Shown here: positions 1-7,802 of the stretch, one piece after another
Layout of the letters: every line of letters starts with the position of its first letter
How positions within the stretch are numbered: the stretch's first letter is position 1
From: Qipengyuania oceanensis
Lineage (GTDB): Bacteria > Pseudomonadota > Alphaproteobacteria > Sphingomonadales > Sphingomonadaceae
Reading direction: 5' to 3'
DNA length: 64,000 nt
NCBI RefSeq assembly: GCF_009827535.1
Contig: NZ_WTYN01000001.1
Coordinates: 1,488,001-1,552,000, forward strand
The notes under the pieces: generated by a model
Told to the model about the DNA's origin: nothing
Database searches by the model: none
The model's input: the letters and a program-made list of their open reading frames with translations, nothing else
Made by a program: the position numbers and the translations under genes

Positions 1-592
1 GGCAGGCATGGCCGGCATGTCGGGGATGCAGATGCGCGACACGTCGCTTCTGCCGCCCGATGTGAAGGTCGGGCCCGGTCTCGACACGGTCTCGATGAAC
101 CCGGTCGACCGCATGGGCGATCCCGGCATCGGTCTCGCCGATGTGCCGCATCGTACGCTCGACTATCGCAAGCTGCGCGCTCTGACTCCACACCGCGAGG
201 GCCGCACGCCGTCCCGGCGAATGGAAATTCATCTGACCGGCAATATGGAGCGCTACATGTGGTCGTTCGACGGCAAGAAGTTCTCCGCCGTCTCAGACGA
301 GCCGATCCGTTTCGCCTATAACGAGCGCGTGCGCGTGAAGCTCGTCAACAACACGATGATGGCGCACCCCATTCACTTGCACGGTCATTTCTTCGAGCTG
401 GTCAATGGCGCGCCGGCCGATCGTCAACCGCTCAAGCACACGGTAAACCTGCAGCCGGGTGGCAGCGCGCAGTTCGACCTGACGGCGGACGAGCCGGGCG
501 ACTGGGCCTTCCACTGTCACCTTCTCTACCACATGCATGCCGGGATGTTTCAGATCGTCACGGTCGCCAATCCCGACGGGAGCGAAGCATGA
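1..592 (+). CDS. copA: Copper resistance multicopper oxidase CopA, C-terminal part (gene continues beyond left edge)
   Basis: This is the C-terminal third of a periplasmic multicopper oxidase of the CopA/PcoA type, which oxidises Cu(I) and protects the cell from copper. The frame is open to the first base, so the gene is cut by the window edge. The two C-terminal copper motifs are intact, numbering from the ATG at 8: HPIHLHGH at about residues 119-126, and HCHLLYHMHAGM near 168-179, which supplies type 1 and type 3 copper ligands. A Met-rich stretch (GMAGMSGMQM) lies at the start of the visible part, as in CopA proteins. It overlaps copB by 4 bp (ATGA), so the two are translationally coupled. 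Confidence 0.92.
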   Translation, partial: AGMAGMSGMQMRDTSLLPPDVKVGPGLDTVSMNPVDRMGDPGIGLADVPHRTLDYRKLRALTPHREGRTPSRRMEIHLTGNMERYMWSFDGKKFSAVSDEPIRFAYNERVRVKLVNNTMMAHPIHLHGHFFELVNGAPADRQPLKHTVNLQPGGSAQFDLTADEPGDWAFHCHLLYHMHAGMFQIVTVANPDGSEA

Positions 593-1902
593 AAATTCGT
601 ATTGTCAGCCTGCTCGCATCGGTCGCAGCCGGCTCAGTTCTCGCCTCCCCCGCGGCGGCGCAGCATGCCGGTCATTCGCCGGCGGAGCCGCAGCAAAGCG
701 CCGAGGCGCAGGCTGACGCGAAGACGAAGTGCGAGGAAGAAGCCGAGCGCCATCGCGCGATGGGGCATCCGGTTGCAGATGGAGCATGCGAACCGGCTGC
801 TCAACCTGAAGCCGCCATGGACCGCTCGCAGATGGATCACTCAACCATGGATCATGGTGCGATGACCGCTCAGGATGGCCATTCTGGCATGACAATGCCT
901 GTGGACGCTGCCCGTCCACAGGCATCGCCCGAAAGTCATGAAGGAATGGATCACGGCTCGATGCCGCAGGGCAAGCCCGCCGAAGGCGCGATGGATCATT
1001 CGCAGATGAATCACGGCGAGATGGGTCAGGCGGAGGCCAGTTCGTCGATGGACCATGGGCAGATGGATCACAGCCAGATGAACCATGGGGAGACGCCTTC
1101 GCAGGACAGGCAGGGCATGGACCACTCGGCGATGCAGATGGGCTCGGACGATGATATCCCGCTGCTGCCGCCTCCTCCAGAAGCAGGGAGCGGCCCAGCG
1201 CGCGCGGCGGTCGCCATCTGGGGCGAGGAAGCCATGAACGAAGCGCGCCGCGAGCTTGTCCGCGAGACCGACGGAGGAATGCGCTTCTGGTTTCAGGGCG
1301 ACCGGCTCGAGTACCGCGCCCGCGAGGGGAAGGATGGATATCTGTGGGACATCCAGGGATATTATGGCGGCGACATCGACAAATTCTGGTTCAAGTCCGA
1401 GGGTGAGGGCAGCTTCGGCGAACCCATAGAAGGCGCCGATGTCCAGGCGCTCTGGAGCCGCGCCATTGCGCCCTTCTTCGATTTCCAGGCGGGTGTTCGC
1501 CAGGACCTGACCGGTCCGGAACGCACGCACGCGGTTATCGGTATCCAAGGGATCGCGCCTTACCAGTTCGAGGTCGATGCCGCGGCCTTCGTCTCCACCA
1601 AGGGCGATGTGACGGCGCGTTTTGAGGGCGAACTTGATCAGCGCATCACGCAGCGGCTGATCCTTCAACCGCGTGCCGAAATCGCACTTTCCGCTCAGGA
1701 TATTCCCGAACTCGGCATTGGCGCTGGCCTCGACCGGATCGAGGCAGGTCTGCGTCTTCGCTACGAGTTCGCACGCGAATTCGCGCCCTATGTCGGCGTT
1801 TCCCAGGAATGGCGCATCGGCGACAGCGCGGATTTTGCGCGGGCCGCCGGAGAGGATCCGAGCGTCACCAATTATGTCGTCGGTGTGCGATTCTGGTTCT
1901 GA
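589..1902 (+). CDS. copB: Copper resistance protein CopB, outer membrane
   Basis: CopB/PcoB partners CopA in periplasmic and outer-membrane copper sequestration. The 437-residue protein has a signal peptide ending near AAAQ (residue 24). A long spacer at about residues 65-185 contains many repeats of the form MDHSxM or MNHGxM, which are likely copper-binding. The C-terminal CopB beta-barrel domain runs from about residue 195 to the terminal aromatic residue (VVGVRFWF), a typical outer-membrane end. The ATG overlaps the copA stop. The Met/His repeat array is longer than in short CopB proteins and may vary between strains. Confidence 0.92.
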   Translation: MKIRIVSLLASVAAGSVLASPAAAQHAGHSPAEPQQSAEAQADAKTKCEEEAERHRAMGHPVADGACEPAAQPEAAMDRSQMDHSTMDHGAMTAQDGHSGMTMPVDAARPQASPESHEGMDHGSMPQGKPAEGAMDHSQMNHGEMGQAEASSSMDHGQMDHSQMNHGETPSQDRQGMDHSAMQMGSDDDIPLLPPPPEAGSGPARAAVAIWGEEAMNEARRELVRETDGGMRFWFQGDRLEYRAREGKDGYLWDIQGYYGGDIDKFWFKSEGEGSFGEPIEGADVQALWSRAIAPFFDFQAGVRQDLTGPERTHAVIGIQGIAPYQFEVDAAAFVSTKGDVTARFEGELDQRITQRLILQPRAEIALSAQDIPELGIGAGLDRIEAGLRLRYEFAREFAPYVGVSQEWRIGDSADFARAAGEDPSVTNYVVGVRFWF

Positions 1903-1926
1903 AATCTCAAAAAGGATAGAACTTCC

Positions 1927-2445
1927 ATGACCAAGACTTTGACACGCATCGCGGCGACTGCGCTTGTTGCCACGCTGATACCGCTGCCAGCCTTCGCGCA
2001 GCAGATGGACCACTCTTCCCATGCGAACCATCAGATGCACGCGATGGACGCTTCGGCGGACGATGTCGCGGGCGCTGAAGAAACCCTCAAGGCCTATCGC
2101 ACCGCTCTTGAAGCGCGCGACGCGCAGGCAATGCGCGCGCTCTTCGCCGAGGACTCGGCGATCTTCGAGAATGGCAAGGCCGAAGGAAGCTTTGCCAATT
2201 ACATGGAGCACCATTTGGGCCCCGAGCTCGACGCGATTGTGAGCTTCACCTTTACCGACCCCACGCTGACCGTCACCCGGATGGGGCACATGGCCCATGC
2301 CTATGAGACGTATGGCTATCGCATCGAACTTAGCGATGGCCGGGTGATCGAGCGCGACGGCGTGGCGACATCGGTGCTTGCTCACGATGCGGACGGGTGG
2401 AGAATCGTCCAGTACCATTCCTCGTCGCGCGCGCCGCGCAACTGA
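1927..2445 (+). CDS. Secreted SnoaL/NTF2-like (DUF4440-type) protein of the copper cluster
   Basis: The protein has 172 residues, with a signal peptide (cleavage after AFAQ, about residue 25). A short His/Met segment follows (DHSSHANHQMHAMD), then an NTF2-like fold from about residue 50 with the DUF4440 pattern: EETLKAYRTALEARD, then a C-terminal DGWRIVQYHSS. Such domains often bind small ligands, but no catalytic role can be read here. The gene lies 24 bp behind copB in the same direction, so it is probably in the copper operon. The Met/His patch echoes CopB and suggests periplasmic metal binding, which is inference. Confidence 0.75.
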   Translation: MTKTLTRIAATALVATLIPLPAFAQQMDHSSHANHQMHAMDASADDVAGAEETLKAYRTALEARDAQAMRALFAEDSAIFENGKAEGSFANYMEHHLGPELDAIVSFTFTDPTLTVTRMGHMAHAYETYGYRIELSDGRVIERDGVATSVLAHDADGWRIVQYHSSSRAPRN

Positions 2446-2472
2446 TTACGGCTTTCGAAGAGGTAGCACCGG

Positions 2473-3204
2473 TTGGCAACGCCGTCGCTGAAGCTGCGCC
2501 TGCATGTGCTCGGCAGCAAGATCCACAAATGGCTGGCGATTTTCGTCGGTGTCCAGGTTCTCTTGTGGATGGGAACCGGCGCCCTCATGTCGTTTCTCGA
2601 CCTGGAAGAAGTTCGCTCCGAACATGTCGTTTCGCGTGAACAAGAGGCGCTGCCCGCCGATGCCCCGCTCCCGGCCTGGGTCGCAAACGACGGTACTCTT
2701 GCAGCGGTAACGACACGTTCGCTCGACGGCGATGCCGTGACCGAGGTCCGCAAGTTTGACGGTAGCGTGAGCCTCCACGATCCGGTGACTGGGCGTAAAC
2801 TCTCCCCCATCTCGGCGGCAACGGCAAAATCCATCGCCTTGCGCGCATGGACCGGGCCGCGCACGACCATCGAGGCCGCACGGATCGTCGATGACCCCAT
2901 CGGAACCGAGTTTCGCGGCCCTTTTCCGGCCTGGCAGGTCACCTATGCTGACGAGGCTTCGACGCGCATCTACATCGATGCCGCCAGCGGCACGCTCGGG
3001 GCGGCGCGCAGCGATACATGGCGCCTGTTCGATTTCATCTGGGGCCTCCACATCATGGACTGGACCGAGCGCGACCGCATCAACAGTTGGTGGCTGCTGC
3101 TGTTCGGCATTGGCGGCACGATCATAGCCCTGTCGGGTTTCGTCCTGCTGGCGAACCGGATGCCGAGGCTGCGCCGCCGCGCAAAGAAGAGCAAGCTCGC
3201 CTGA
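2473..3204 (+). CDS. PepSY-domain membrane protein
   Basis: A 243-residue protein begins with TTG at 2473, the first usable start in frame. One membrane helix lies near residues 18-37, preceded by HKWLAIFVGVQ, typical of the PepSY-associated TM family. A periplasmic PepSY-like domain follows, including WQVTYADEASTRIYIDAASG. A second helix lies near residues 205-227, followed by a basic tail (RMPRLRRRAKKSK). PepSY_TM proteins often accompany metal uptake or reduction genes. Its position in the copper cluster suggests a role in periplasmic copper handling, but the exact function is unknown. Confidence 0.75.
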   Translation: MATPSLKLRLHVLGSKIHKWLAIFVGVQVLLWMGTGALMSFLDLEEVRSEHVVSREQEALPADAPLPAWVANDGTLAAVTTRSLDGDAVTEVRKFDGSVSLHDPVTGRKLSPISAATAKSIALRAWTGPRTTIEAARIVDDPIGTEFRGPFPAWQVTYADEASTRIYIDAASGTLGAARSDTWRLFDFIWGLHIMDWTERDRINSWWLLLFGIGGTIIALSGFVLLANRMPRLRRRAKKSKLA

Positions 3205-3434
3205 GCCCATGGGGCTTATTCGCGTGGGCGAACGCCTTACCCTCGTTCGCCAGGCCGAACGCGGCCAGGAGCCGAATGCGTTCGACGATCGCGATGATGC
3301 CGCCAGCAAGCGTGACCACCCGGGCGCACTTCAGTCGCGCTGAACTATCAAATTAATGCGAGGGGCACGCGGCTGCCGTGCGTATCAGGCACATAGGTCG
3401 CACTTTAACTGCAGGGTCGGGAGACATACGAGAC

Positions 3435-4106
3435 ATGAAAGCCCCCTCATTTCTGGCGCTGCTCGTCGCAACCCTGCTCTTCGTCGGACCCGTTCAGGCT
3501 CATGGCGACGAAAAGCACGGCGAAGAGGCGAGCGCCGCGCCTGCTGCCACCAATGGCGATGTGCACGACCAGGCGGCCATGGCGCAGATGGGCGAGACTG
3601 CGGATGCTGGCGAGTCCTCCGGCGCGCACGATGAAGCGGGCGCAGCCCATGACGAGGCCGGTGGCCATGCGGATGAGAGCGAAACCGGCGTCATGGCCGT
3701 ACTGAAAAAGCTGCATCCGGCAACGATCCACTTCCCGATCGCCTTGTTTTTCATGGCTGCGGCCACCGAATTGTTCGTGATGCGCCGGAAAGGAGCGGGC
3801 CTGGAAAGTGCGGTGCGCGTACTCGTCTACGGCGGAGCAATCGGCGCAGTCGTCGCAGTTCTGTTCGGATGGATTCACACCGGTCTGTGGTTCGGCGGCG
3901 ATACTGTCATGCAAGTCCATCGATGGACCGGTATGCTGATCGCGGTTCTCGGTATTGCGATGGCATACCTCGCGAGCAGGCCGAGCCAGAGCCGCGCATG
4001 GTTGCGCGCGTCGATCTTCTCCATGGCGGCACTCGTTCTCATCCAGGGGTTCCTTGGCGGCGAGCTCGCGCACGGACCGGACCATCTTGGCGTTTCGTGG
4101 CTCTGA
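3435..4106 (+). CDS. DUF2231-type membrane protein with His-rich N-terminal segment
   Basis: The chosen ATG at 3435 starts a clear signal peptide (cleavage after VQAH, about residue 21); an in-frame start 19 codons upstream would bury it. Of 223 residues, about 22-90 are rich in His, Asp and Glu (HGDEKHGEE, HDEAGAAHDEAGGHADE), likely a metal-binding segment. The rest has four membrane helices beginning with LHPATIHFPIAL, the DUF2231 signature, and ending near HGPDHLG. DUF2231 proteins are frequent neighbours of copper genes. The function in this cluster is inferred from context only. Confidence 0.75.
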   Translation: MKAPSFLALLVATLLFVGPVQAHGDEKHGEEASAAPAATNGDVHDQAAMAQMGETADAGESSGAHDEAGAAHDEAGGHADESETGVMAVLKKLHPATIHFPIALFFMAAATELFVMRRKGAGLESAVRVLVYGGAIGAVVAVLFGWIHTGLWFGGDTVMQVHRWTGMLIAVLGIAMAYLASRPSQSRAWLRASIFSMAALVLIQGFLGGELAHGPDHLGVSWL

Positions 4107-4120
4107 AGGAGTTGAATAAC

Positions 4121-4528
4121 ATGCGAATTCTGAAATCGAACACCGCGATAGCATTTCTCGCGACCGCGCCATTGACGTTCGCTCTCGCCGCTTGTGACCA
4201 AGCGCAGGAGAGCACACCGGCTGCTGAGGTTTCGCCTATGGGCGAAGCTGCGGTGGTGGCTGGCACGGCACCCGAGGCGGGTCTTGCCGATCCGGCAGCC
4301 TCTCCCTCCAAAGATGAGGCAGCGACCGCTCGGGAGGACGCTCTTTCGACAAATGGCGCCGCCACGCCCGCCTCACGGCACGCTGCCTCTCCCGCATCAC
4401 GCGCAACCGCCACACCCGCACCTCCAGCAACACGCACGCAACCCGCGAGCGAGGCGACCCAGCCGGCCGATCCCCATGCGGGTCATGACATGTCCTCGAT
4501 GGCCGATCACGACATGGAAGGTATGTGA
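4121..4528 (+). CDS. Small lipoprotein with Met/His-rich C-terminus
   Basis: This 135-residue protein starts at ATG 4121 after a good ribosome site (GAAGGAG). The signal peptide ends in the lipobox LAAC at about residue 24, so it is likely membrane-anchored. The middle is a low-complexity Ala/Pro/Thr/Ser linker. The last 20 residues contain repeated His/Met pairs (HAGHDM, MADHDMEGM) like those in CopB, suggesting copper binding. It lies 14 bp behind the DUF2231 gene and is probably the last gene of the copper operon. No named family was recognised. Confidence 0.65.
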   Translation: MRILKSNTAIAFLATAPLTFALAACDQAQESTPAAEVSPMGEAAVVAGTAPEAGLADPAASPSKDEAATAREDALSTNGAATPASRHAASPASRATATPAPPATRTQPASEATQPADPHAGHDMSSMADHDMEGM

Positions 4529-4668
4529 TCGGACGCGTTTCCCGGTGACACGGCTATCCAGGAGATACCCTCGGCAAAAACACAAACGAACATCGCAAGA
4601 TCAGGAAAGGACGGCCCCGCCTCCCCCCGACGCCCTGCGGGTCGCAGGTGCCCCCAAGGGGCCGTTCA

Positions 4669-4707
4669 GGAACCCCGCGTGCAAACCAACCCGACGCGCG
4701 GGGTTCC
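4669..4707. terminator. GC-rich hairpin, possible terminator after the copper cluster
   Basis: An 11-bp perfect inverted repeat (GGAACCCCGCG at 4669-4679, CGCGGGGTTCC at 4697-4707) flanks a 17-base loop. It lies in a 285-bp gap after the last copper gene. Only a short T run follows (GTTTG), so it may be a weak terminator or a structural repeat. I see no other feature in 4529-4813. Confidence 0.35.
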
Positions 4708-4813
4708 GTTTGCCCGGCTTCGCTGTCGCCGTGCCAGGCGCGTCCCGGCATGGCTTTGTGCTATGTGAGCAGCGCGCAGACAATCGCCTCGGTGCTTATG
4801 AAAGGAACCGCAT

Positions 4814-5185
4814 ATGTCGGAAACGGGAAAAGCCGGTGCGCTGTCGCGCTGGGAAGACGAAGGCGGGGCATTGCCCTGCGGGCCGCAGGAAGCGCTCGCT
4901 GCCGATTGTGAGAAATGGGATATTCCGCCACTTTCCGATGCCGAAATGATCCAGTTGCGCATCAGGGTGATCGCCCTTGAGAACATGGTGCTCGGCCTTC
5001 TGTCGAAGGCCAGCGCCAATCAGCTGGCAGCAATCGAAGAAATCGCGGAATTCATATCCCCGCGTGCCGATGCGAAGCCGCATCCGCTTACCTTGCACGC
5101 TGCCACGCAGATGGAACACTTCGTCGAGCGCGCCCGCCGGCTTCGCGAGGCACCCTCCCCAGCTGATCAATCTACTGCACGGTAG
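4814..5185 (+). CDS. Hypothetical protein, 123 aa
   Basis: This small soluble acidic protein has no recognised family. The start at 4814 is preceded by AAAGGAACCGCAT, a fair ribosome site. The centre (about residues 40-80: a Leu/Ile-rich segment containing IALENMVLGLL and AAIEEIAEFI) looks like two amphipathic helices and could form a coiled coil. It stands alone between the copper cluster and the convergent AlpA gene. It may be an accessory gene of the element. Confidence 0.55.
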   Translation: MSETGKAGALSRWEDEGGALPCGPQEALAADCEKWDIPPLSDAEMIQLRIRVIALENMVLGLLSKASANQLAAIEEIAEFISPRADAKPHPLTLHAATQMEHFVERARRLREAPSPADQSTAR

Positions 5186-5226
5186 CTAAGCGCTTTCTAT
5201 TGGTCACAGGGGATACGTCGAGGTGG

Positions 5227-5451
5227 CTATGTCGAGTGCGTAATTCGATCGGCCACCCACCCGTCGATCTCGCTTTCCGCCCACGCAACCGAGTATCCTC
5301 CGAGCTGCACAGGCCTCGGAAACTTGCCCTCGCTCATCCAGCGATAAATCGTCGAACGGCCAAGCCCGACGCGGTGCTGCACTTCGGGCAAGCGAATAAG
5401 CCGCGTCACCCGGCGGGTTTCGGTCGCTCCCTTGTCGATCTCTTCACCCAC
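5227..5451 (-). CDS. AlpA-family HTH regulator (element excision regulator type)
   Basis: AlpA/Vis-type proteins are small winged-helix regulators that control excision or phage-related genes. The 74-residue product carries the family core at about residues 16-70: RLIRLPEVQ, the recognition segment GRSTIYRWMSEGKFP, and a C-terminal SEIDGWV. I chose the GTG start at 5451 because GGAGG lies 5 bases upstream. The GTG overlaps the TGA of the upstream HTH gene (GTGGGTGA), so translation is coupled. A longer ATG start at 5481 is possible. Its location within 2.4 kb of the integrase fits a role in regulating element excision. Confidence 0.82.
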   Translation of the reverse strand: MGEEIDKGATETRRVTRLIRLPEVQHRVGLGRSTIYRWMSEGKFPRPVQLGGYSVAWAESEIDGWVADRITHST

Positions 5452-5935
5452 GATGGCCTCCTTCGGCACCGGCGAAGACATCGCCAAGCAGGACGTCCTT
5501 GCGTTCAAGTTCATCGATGTGGTCGGAGAGGAGCCGTGCAACACGGTGCGCCGTGCCCTTAGCCCAGCGCGGCTTCACATCGTGAAGCTGGTTGCCCAGG
5601 ACACGCTCGAGCGCCGAGGGCAGTTCGCCGGAAAAGTCCTCGAAGAATTGCGCGAGGTCAGACTGCAGCCACGCGATCGCATGATCGCCGCTGCTGACGA
5701 GGAACAGAAGCAGGTGTGCGTGCGGCGCGACGCCGCTCGCAGCAAGAATGCGCAAGGCTTCACCGAGGCTGGCCGAGCGTTCGCCGGCAAGGACGCGGCG
5801 CAGAGCATCTTTATGGATCTGCGCGTCGCGCGCGATGTCGCAGCGGGCACGGCCGCTGGCTTCGACAGCGGCCAGAAGCAGCCGGGCGAGGTCGGCGCGA
5901 ACCTGTTGTTCGGCAAAGAGCGCCATGTTGGTCAT
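5444..5935 (-). CDS. HTH (XRE-like) DNA-binding protein
   Basis: Start ATG 5935 has AAGGA 8 bases upstream and gives 163 residues; an in-frame start at 6013 adds a basic tail with no support. About residues 10-65 read as a lambda-repressor-like HTH: RADLARLLLAAVEASG, then CDIARDAQIHKDALRRVLAGE and SLGEALRILAASG. The C-terminal half is helical and unrecognised and may bind a partner or dimerise. It is the first gene of a two-gene unit with the AlpA regulator, which it overlaps by 8 bp. It probably regulates the element. Confidence 0.7.
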   Translation of the reverse strand: MTNMALFAEQQVRADLARLLLAAVEASGRARCDIARDAQIHKDALRRVLAGERSASLGEALRILAASGVAPHAHLLLFLVSSGDHAIAWLQSDLAQFFEDFSGELPSALERVLGNQLHDVKPRWAKGTAHRVARLLSDHIDELERKDVLLGDVFAGAEGGHRG

Positions 5936-6280
5936 CGACGAATCCTTATCTCTAGAGGTGATCGACTCACCGGCTACCCGCGAAGGAAGCCTGTAGGAAA
6001 ACGAAAAGAACACTTGGAGAACATAGAGGAAGGGACGAATCAGCTTCCTTCGGTGATTCGCGCGAATTCCGGTCGTGTTCGCGCAGATCGCGGCTCCCTT
6101 CGCGCAGAAGTCGGCACAGTCGGCGCTGCTGTGCCATCAGCCTGCGCGAATCCCGTCTAGCGCACCGTCCGATGTCGCTTTTTGCTTGGTCGGCCGCCCA
6201 AAATACAGTTCCCGATTTCCTACAGGCACATGTTCTTTTTATGTTCTCTTTCGATTCGAATCAATGGAGCACAAGTCGAG
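5936..6280. repeat. Intergenic region with 21-bp periodic TTCGCGC repeats
   Basis: This 345-bp gap separates the divergent HTH gene and the transglycosylase gene. TTCGCGC occurs at 6057, 6078 and 6099, exactly 21 bp apart, about two helical turns. The second and third copies share ten bases (TTCGCGCAGA). The first sits in a 12-bp perfect palindrome (ATTCGCGCGAAT, 6056-6067), and an inverted copy (GCGCGAA) lies at 6144-6150. The pattern suits an operator or iteron for a dimeric protein such as the adjacent HTH product, which is inference. No gene is seen here. Confidence 0.55.
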
Positions 6281-6865
6281 ATGAACTGCCTCAATTGTCT
6301 GACCGCGCTAGCGTTCGCCTGTCTGGGGATGATCGCGACCTCCTCACAGCAAGTTCGAGCGCAGGATTTCACCTTGTTCGAGCACGCGATCGTTCCGCCG
6401 AAGACGGACCAGCAGCCGGCAAGGGAATATCTTCCTGCAATCTACCAGGCCGAGCCAGCAAACGTATCCTACCGGGAAGGCCTGTATATGGCGGCGATAG
6501 CCGAGGCTGAACGCCGTTACGGGCTTCCGACCAACCTGCTTCGTGCTCTTATCTGGGCTGAGTCCCGCTTCAATCCGATGGCTGTTAGTCCAGCCGGTGC
6601 TGCCGGTCTGGCTCAACTTATGCCGGCCACGGCGAGAGAACTGGGCGTCCGGAACCGTCATGACCCTCTTGCATCGATCGACGGTGGCGCCAGGTACCTT
6701 CGCGATATGTTGGTTCGGTTCGACGCAGTCCACCTGGCATTGGCTGCTTACAATGCTGGCCCAGGTGCCGTCTCCCGATCACGCGGCATTCCCAACAATG
6801 GTGAAACGCCGCAATATGTCCGGTCTGTGTTGGGACGTTGGCAAGCAATTGGTACGTACAATTGA
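6281..6865 (+). CDS. Lytic transglycosylase (SLT domain), secreted
   Basis: The protein cleaves peptidoglycan in the periplasm. From ATG 6281 the 194-residue product begins with a signal peptide (to about QVRA, residue 27). In-frame starts up to 6182 exist but would displace it. The SLT domain spans about residues 70-185: catalytic Glu94 in ALIWAESRFNP, then GAAGLAQLMPATA, DPLASIDGGARYL and LAAYNAGPGAV. All family motifs are present. Such enzymes on mobile elements often open the cell wall for conjugation machinery (VirB1 type). No conjugation genes are visible in this part. Confidence 0.85.
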   Translation: MNCLNCLTALAFACLGMIATSSQQVRAQDFTLFEHAIVPPKTDQQPAREYLPAIYQAEPANVSYREGLYMAAIAEAERRYGLPTNLLRALIWAESRFNPMAVSPAGAAGLAQLMPATARELGVRNRHDPLASIDGGARYLRDMLVRFDAVHLALAAYNAGPGAVSRSRGIPNNGETPQYVRSVLGRWQAIGTYN

Positions 6866-6929
6866 CGAAACTACCTGATTTCCGGCTATTGTCTGAAATC
6901 ATGTGCCCGAATGAAGACGGATAACGCCA

Positions 6930-7481
6930 GTGAATGAGACCCCCGGTGAGCCGTTCGACTTTCGCAAGGCGTCGAAGGCACAGAAGCGCCGGAAGCTGAG
7001 AAAGGAGATCGCGTTGGGTTTGGGAGCATTCGCGATCGTATTTGCTGGAGGGATGCTGGCACTCAACTGGCCAGTCCATGATGCCAGCCTTGCTAACGAC
7101 GATCAGCAGCCTCAGGCTTTATTCCAACAAGCGAGCTCCCCACAATTCGACATCTGCGGATCCATCCGGCGCACATGCGTCGTGGATGGAGATACTTTCT
7201 GGCTTGATGGCGTGAAGATCCGGATTGCCGACATCGACACTCCCGAGATCAGCGAGCCTCGTTGCGACTATGAATACCAGCTCGGCATGCGCGCGACGCA
7301 CCGCCTTGTCGAATTGCTGAATGGCGGGCCCTTTGAACTGAGGACCATCGGTAGCAGAGACGAGGATCAGTACGGTCGCAAGTTGCGGGTTGTAGCGCGC
7401 GGCGGCCGCTCGCTTGGCGATCAGCTGGTCAGCGAAGGCCTGGCGCGAACCTGGACCGGGAGACGTGAACCATGGTGCTGA
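6930..7481 (+). CDS. Membrane-anchored thermonuclease-family (SNase-like) protein
   Basis: A GTG start at 6930 gives 183 residues. A basic N-terminus and one membrane helix at about residues 29-47 anchor the protein. The SNase-like domain follows: VVDGDTFWLDG at about 84-94 with metal-binding Asp residues, IADIDTPEI, and EDQYGRKLRVV carrying the catalytic Arg. The family hydrolyses DNA or RNA with calcium. Short SNase-like genes of this kind are common in sphingomonad accessory regions. It overlaps the next small gene by 10 bp. Confidence 0.82.
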   Translation: MNETPGEPFDFRKASKAQKRRKLRKEIALGLGAFAIVFAGGMLALNWPVHDASLANDDQQPQALFQQASSPQFDICGSIRRTCVVDGDTFWLDGVKIRIADIDTPEISEPRCDYEYQLGMRATHRLVELLNGGPFELRTIGSRDEDQYGRKLRVVARGGRSLGDQLVSEGLARTWTGRREPWC

Positions 7482-7666
7482 ACCGCGATCAGGAATTGTG
7501 GGCCGTCGTGCTCTGGGTCGAAAAGAACCATGGCGAAGAGGGAACCGCGTATATCGCGCAGCAAATCCAGCGGCTATCCAACGAAGGGGACGAGGCAGGC
7601 ATAGCAACGTGGAAGACTGTTGCTGAGCGCTTCGATCAACTTAGCTGCCAAAGCTCTACGAACTGA
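7472..7666 (+). CDS. Small DUF6961-like protein
   Basis: The 64-residue protein resembles the DUF6961 family of sphingomonads, with the pattern DQELWAVVLWVEKNHGEEGTA, then a second helix with GDEAGIATWKTVAERFDQL. The function is unknown. The ATG at 7472 overlaps the nuclease gene end by 10 bp, so the two are translationally coupled. The assignment to DUF6961 is from memory of the family pattern and should be confirmed by a profile search. Confidence 0.65.
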   Translation: MVLNRDQELWAVVLWVEKNHGEEGTAYIAQQIQRLSNEGDEAGIATWKTVAERFDQLSCQSSTN

Positions 7667-7677
7667 GGCTCGGCACG

Positions 7678-7782
7678 ATGCGGAATTGGCTTCGGATCTG
7701 GGGCATCAGAATTGAGTTCGCCGTGCTGGCGTCAGTGTCCCTGATAGGGCTGATCCTGAGCCTTCAATCCTGCATTGGCTGA
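7678..7782 (+). CDS. Putative 34-aa single-pass membrane peptide
   Basis: ATG 7678 opens a 34-residue reading frame, 11 bp behind the DUF6961-like gene. It has a basic N-terminus (MRNWLRIWGIRIE), one hydrophobic helix at about residues 14-31, and a terminal SCIG. A GAGG lies about 10 bases upstream of the start. The frame fits a small membrane peptide cotranscribed with the nuclease gene, but at this length chance cannot be excluded. Confidence 0.4.
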   Translation: MRNWLRIWGIRIEFAVLASVSLIGLILSLQSCIG

Positions 7783-7802
7783 GAAGAAATTCGATCTCCC
7801 GA

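Noticed and set aside
3205-3434. A gene between the PepSY and DUF2231 genes
   Set aside because: Frames here lack a ribosome site and show no domain or signal. Nothing supported was found.
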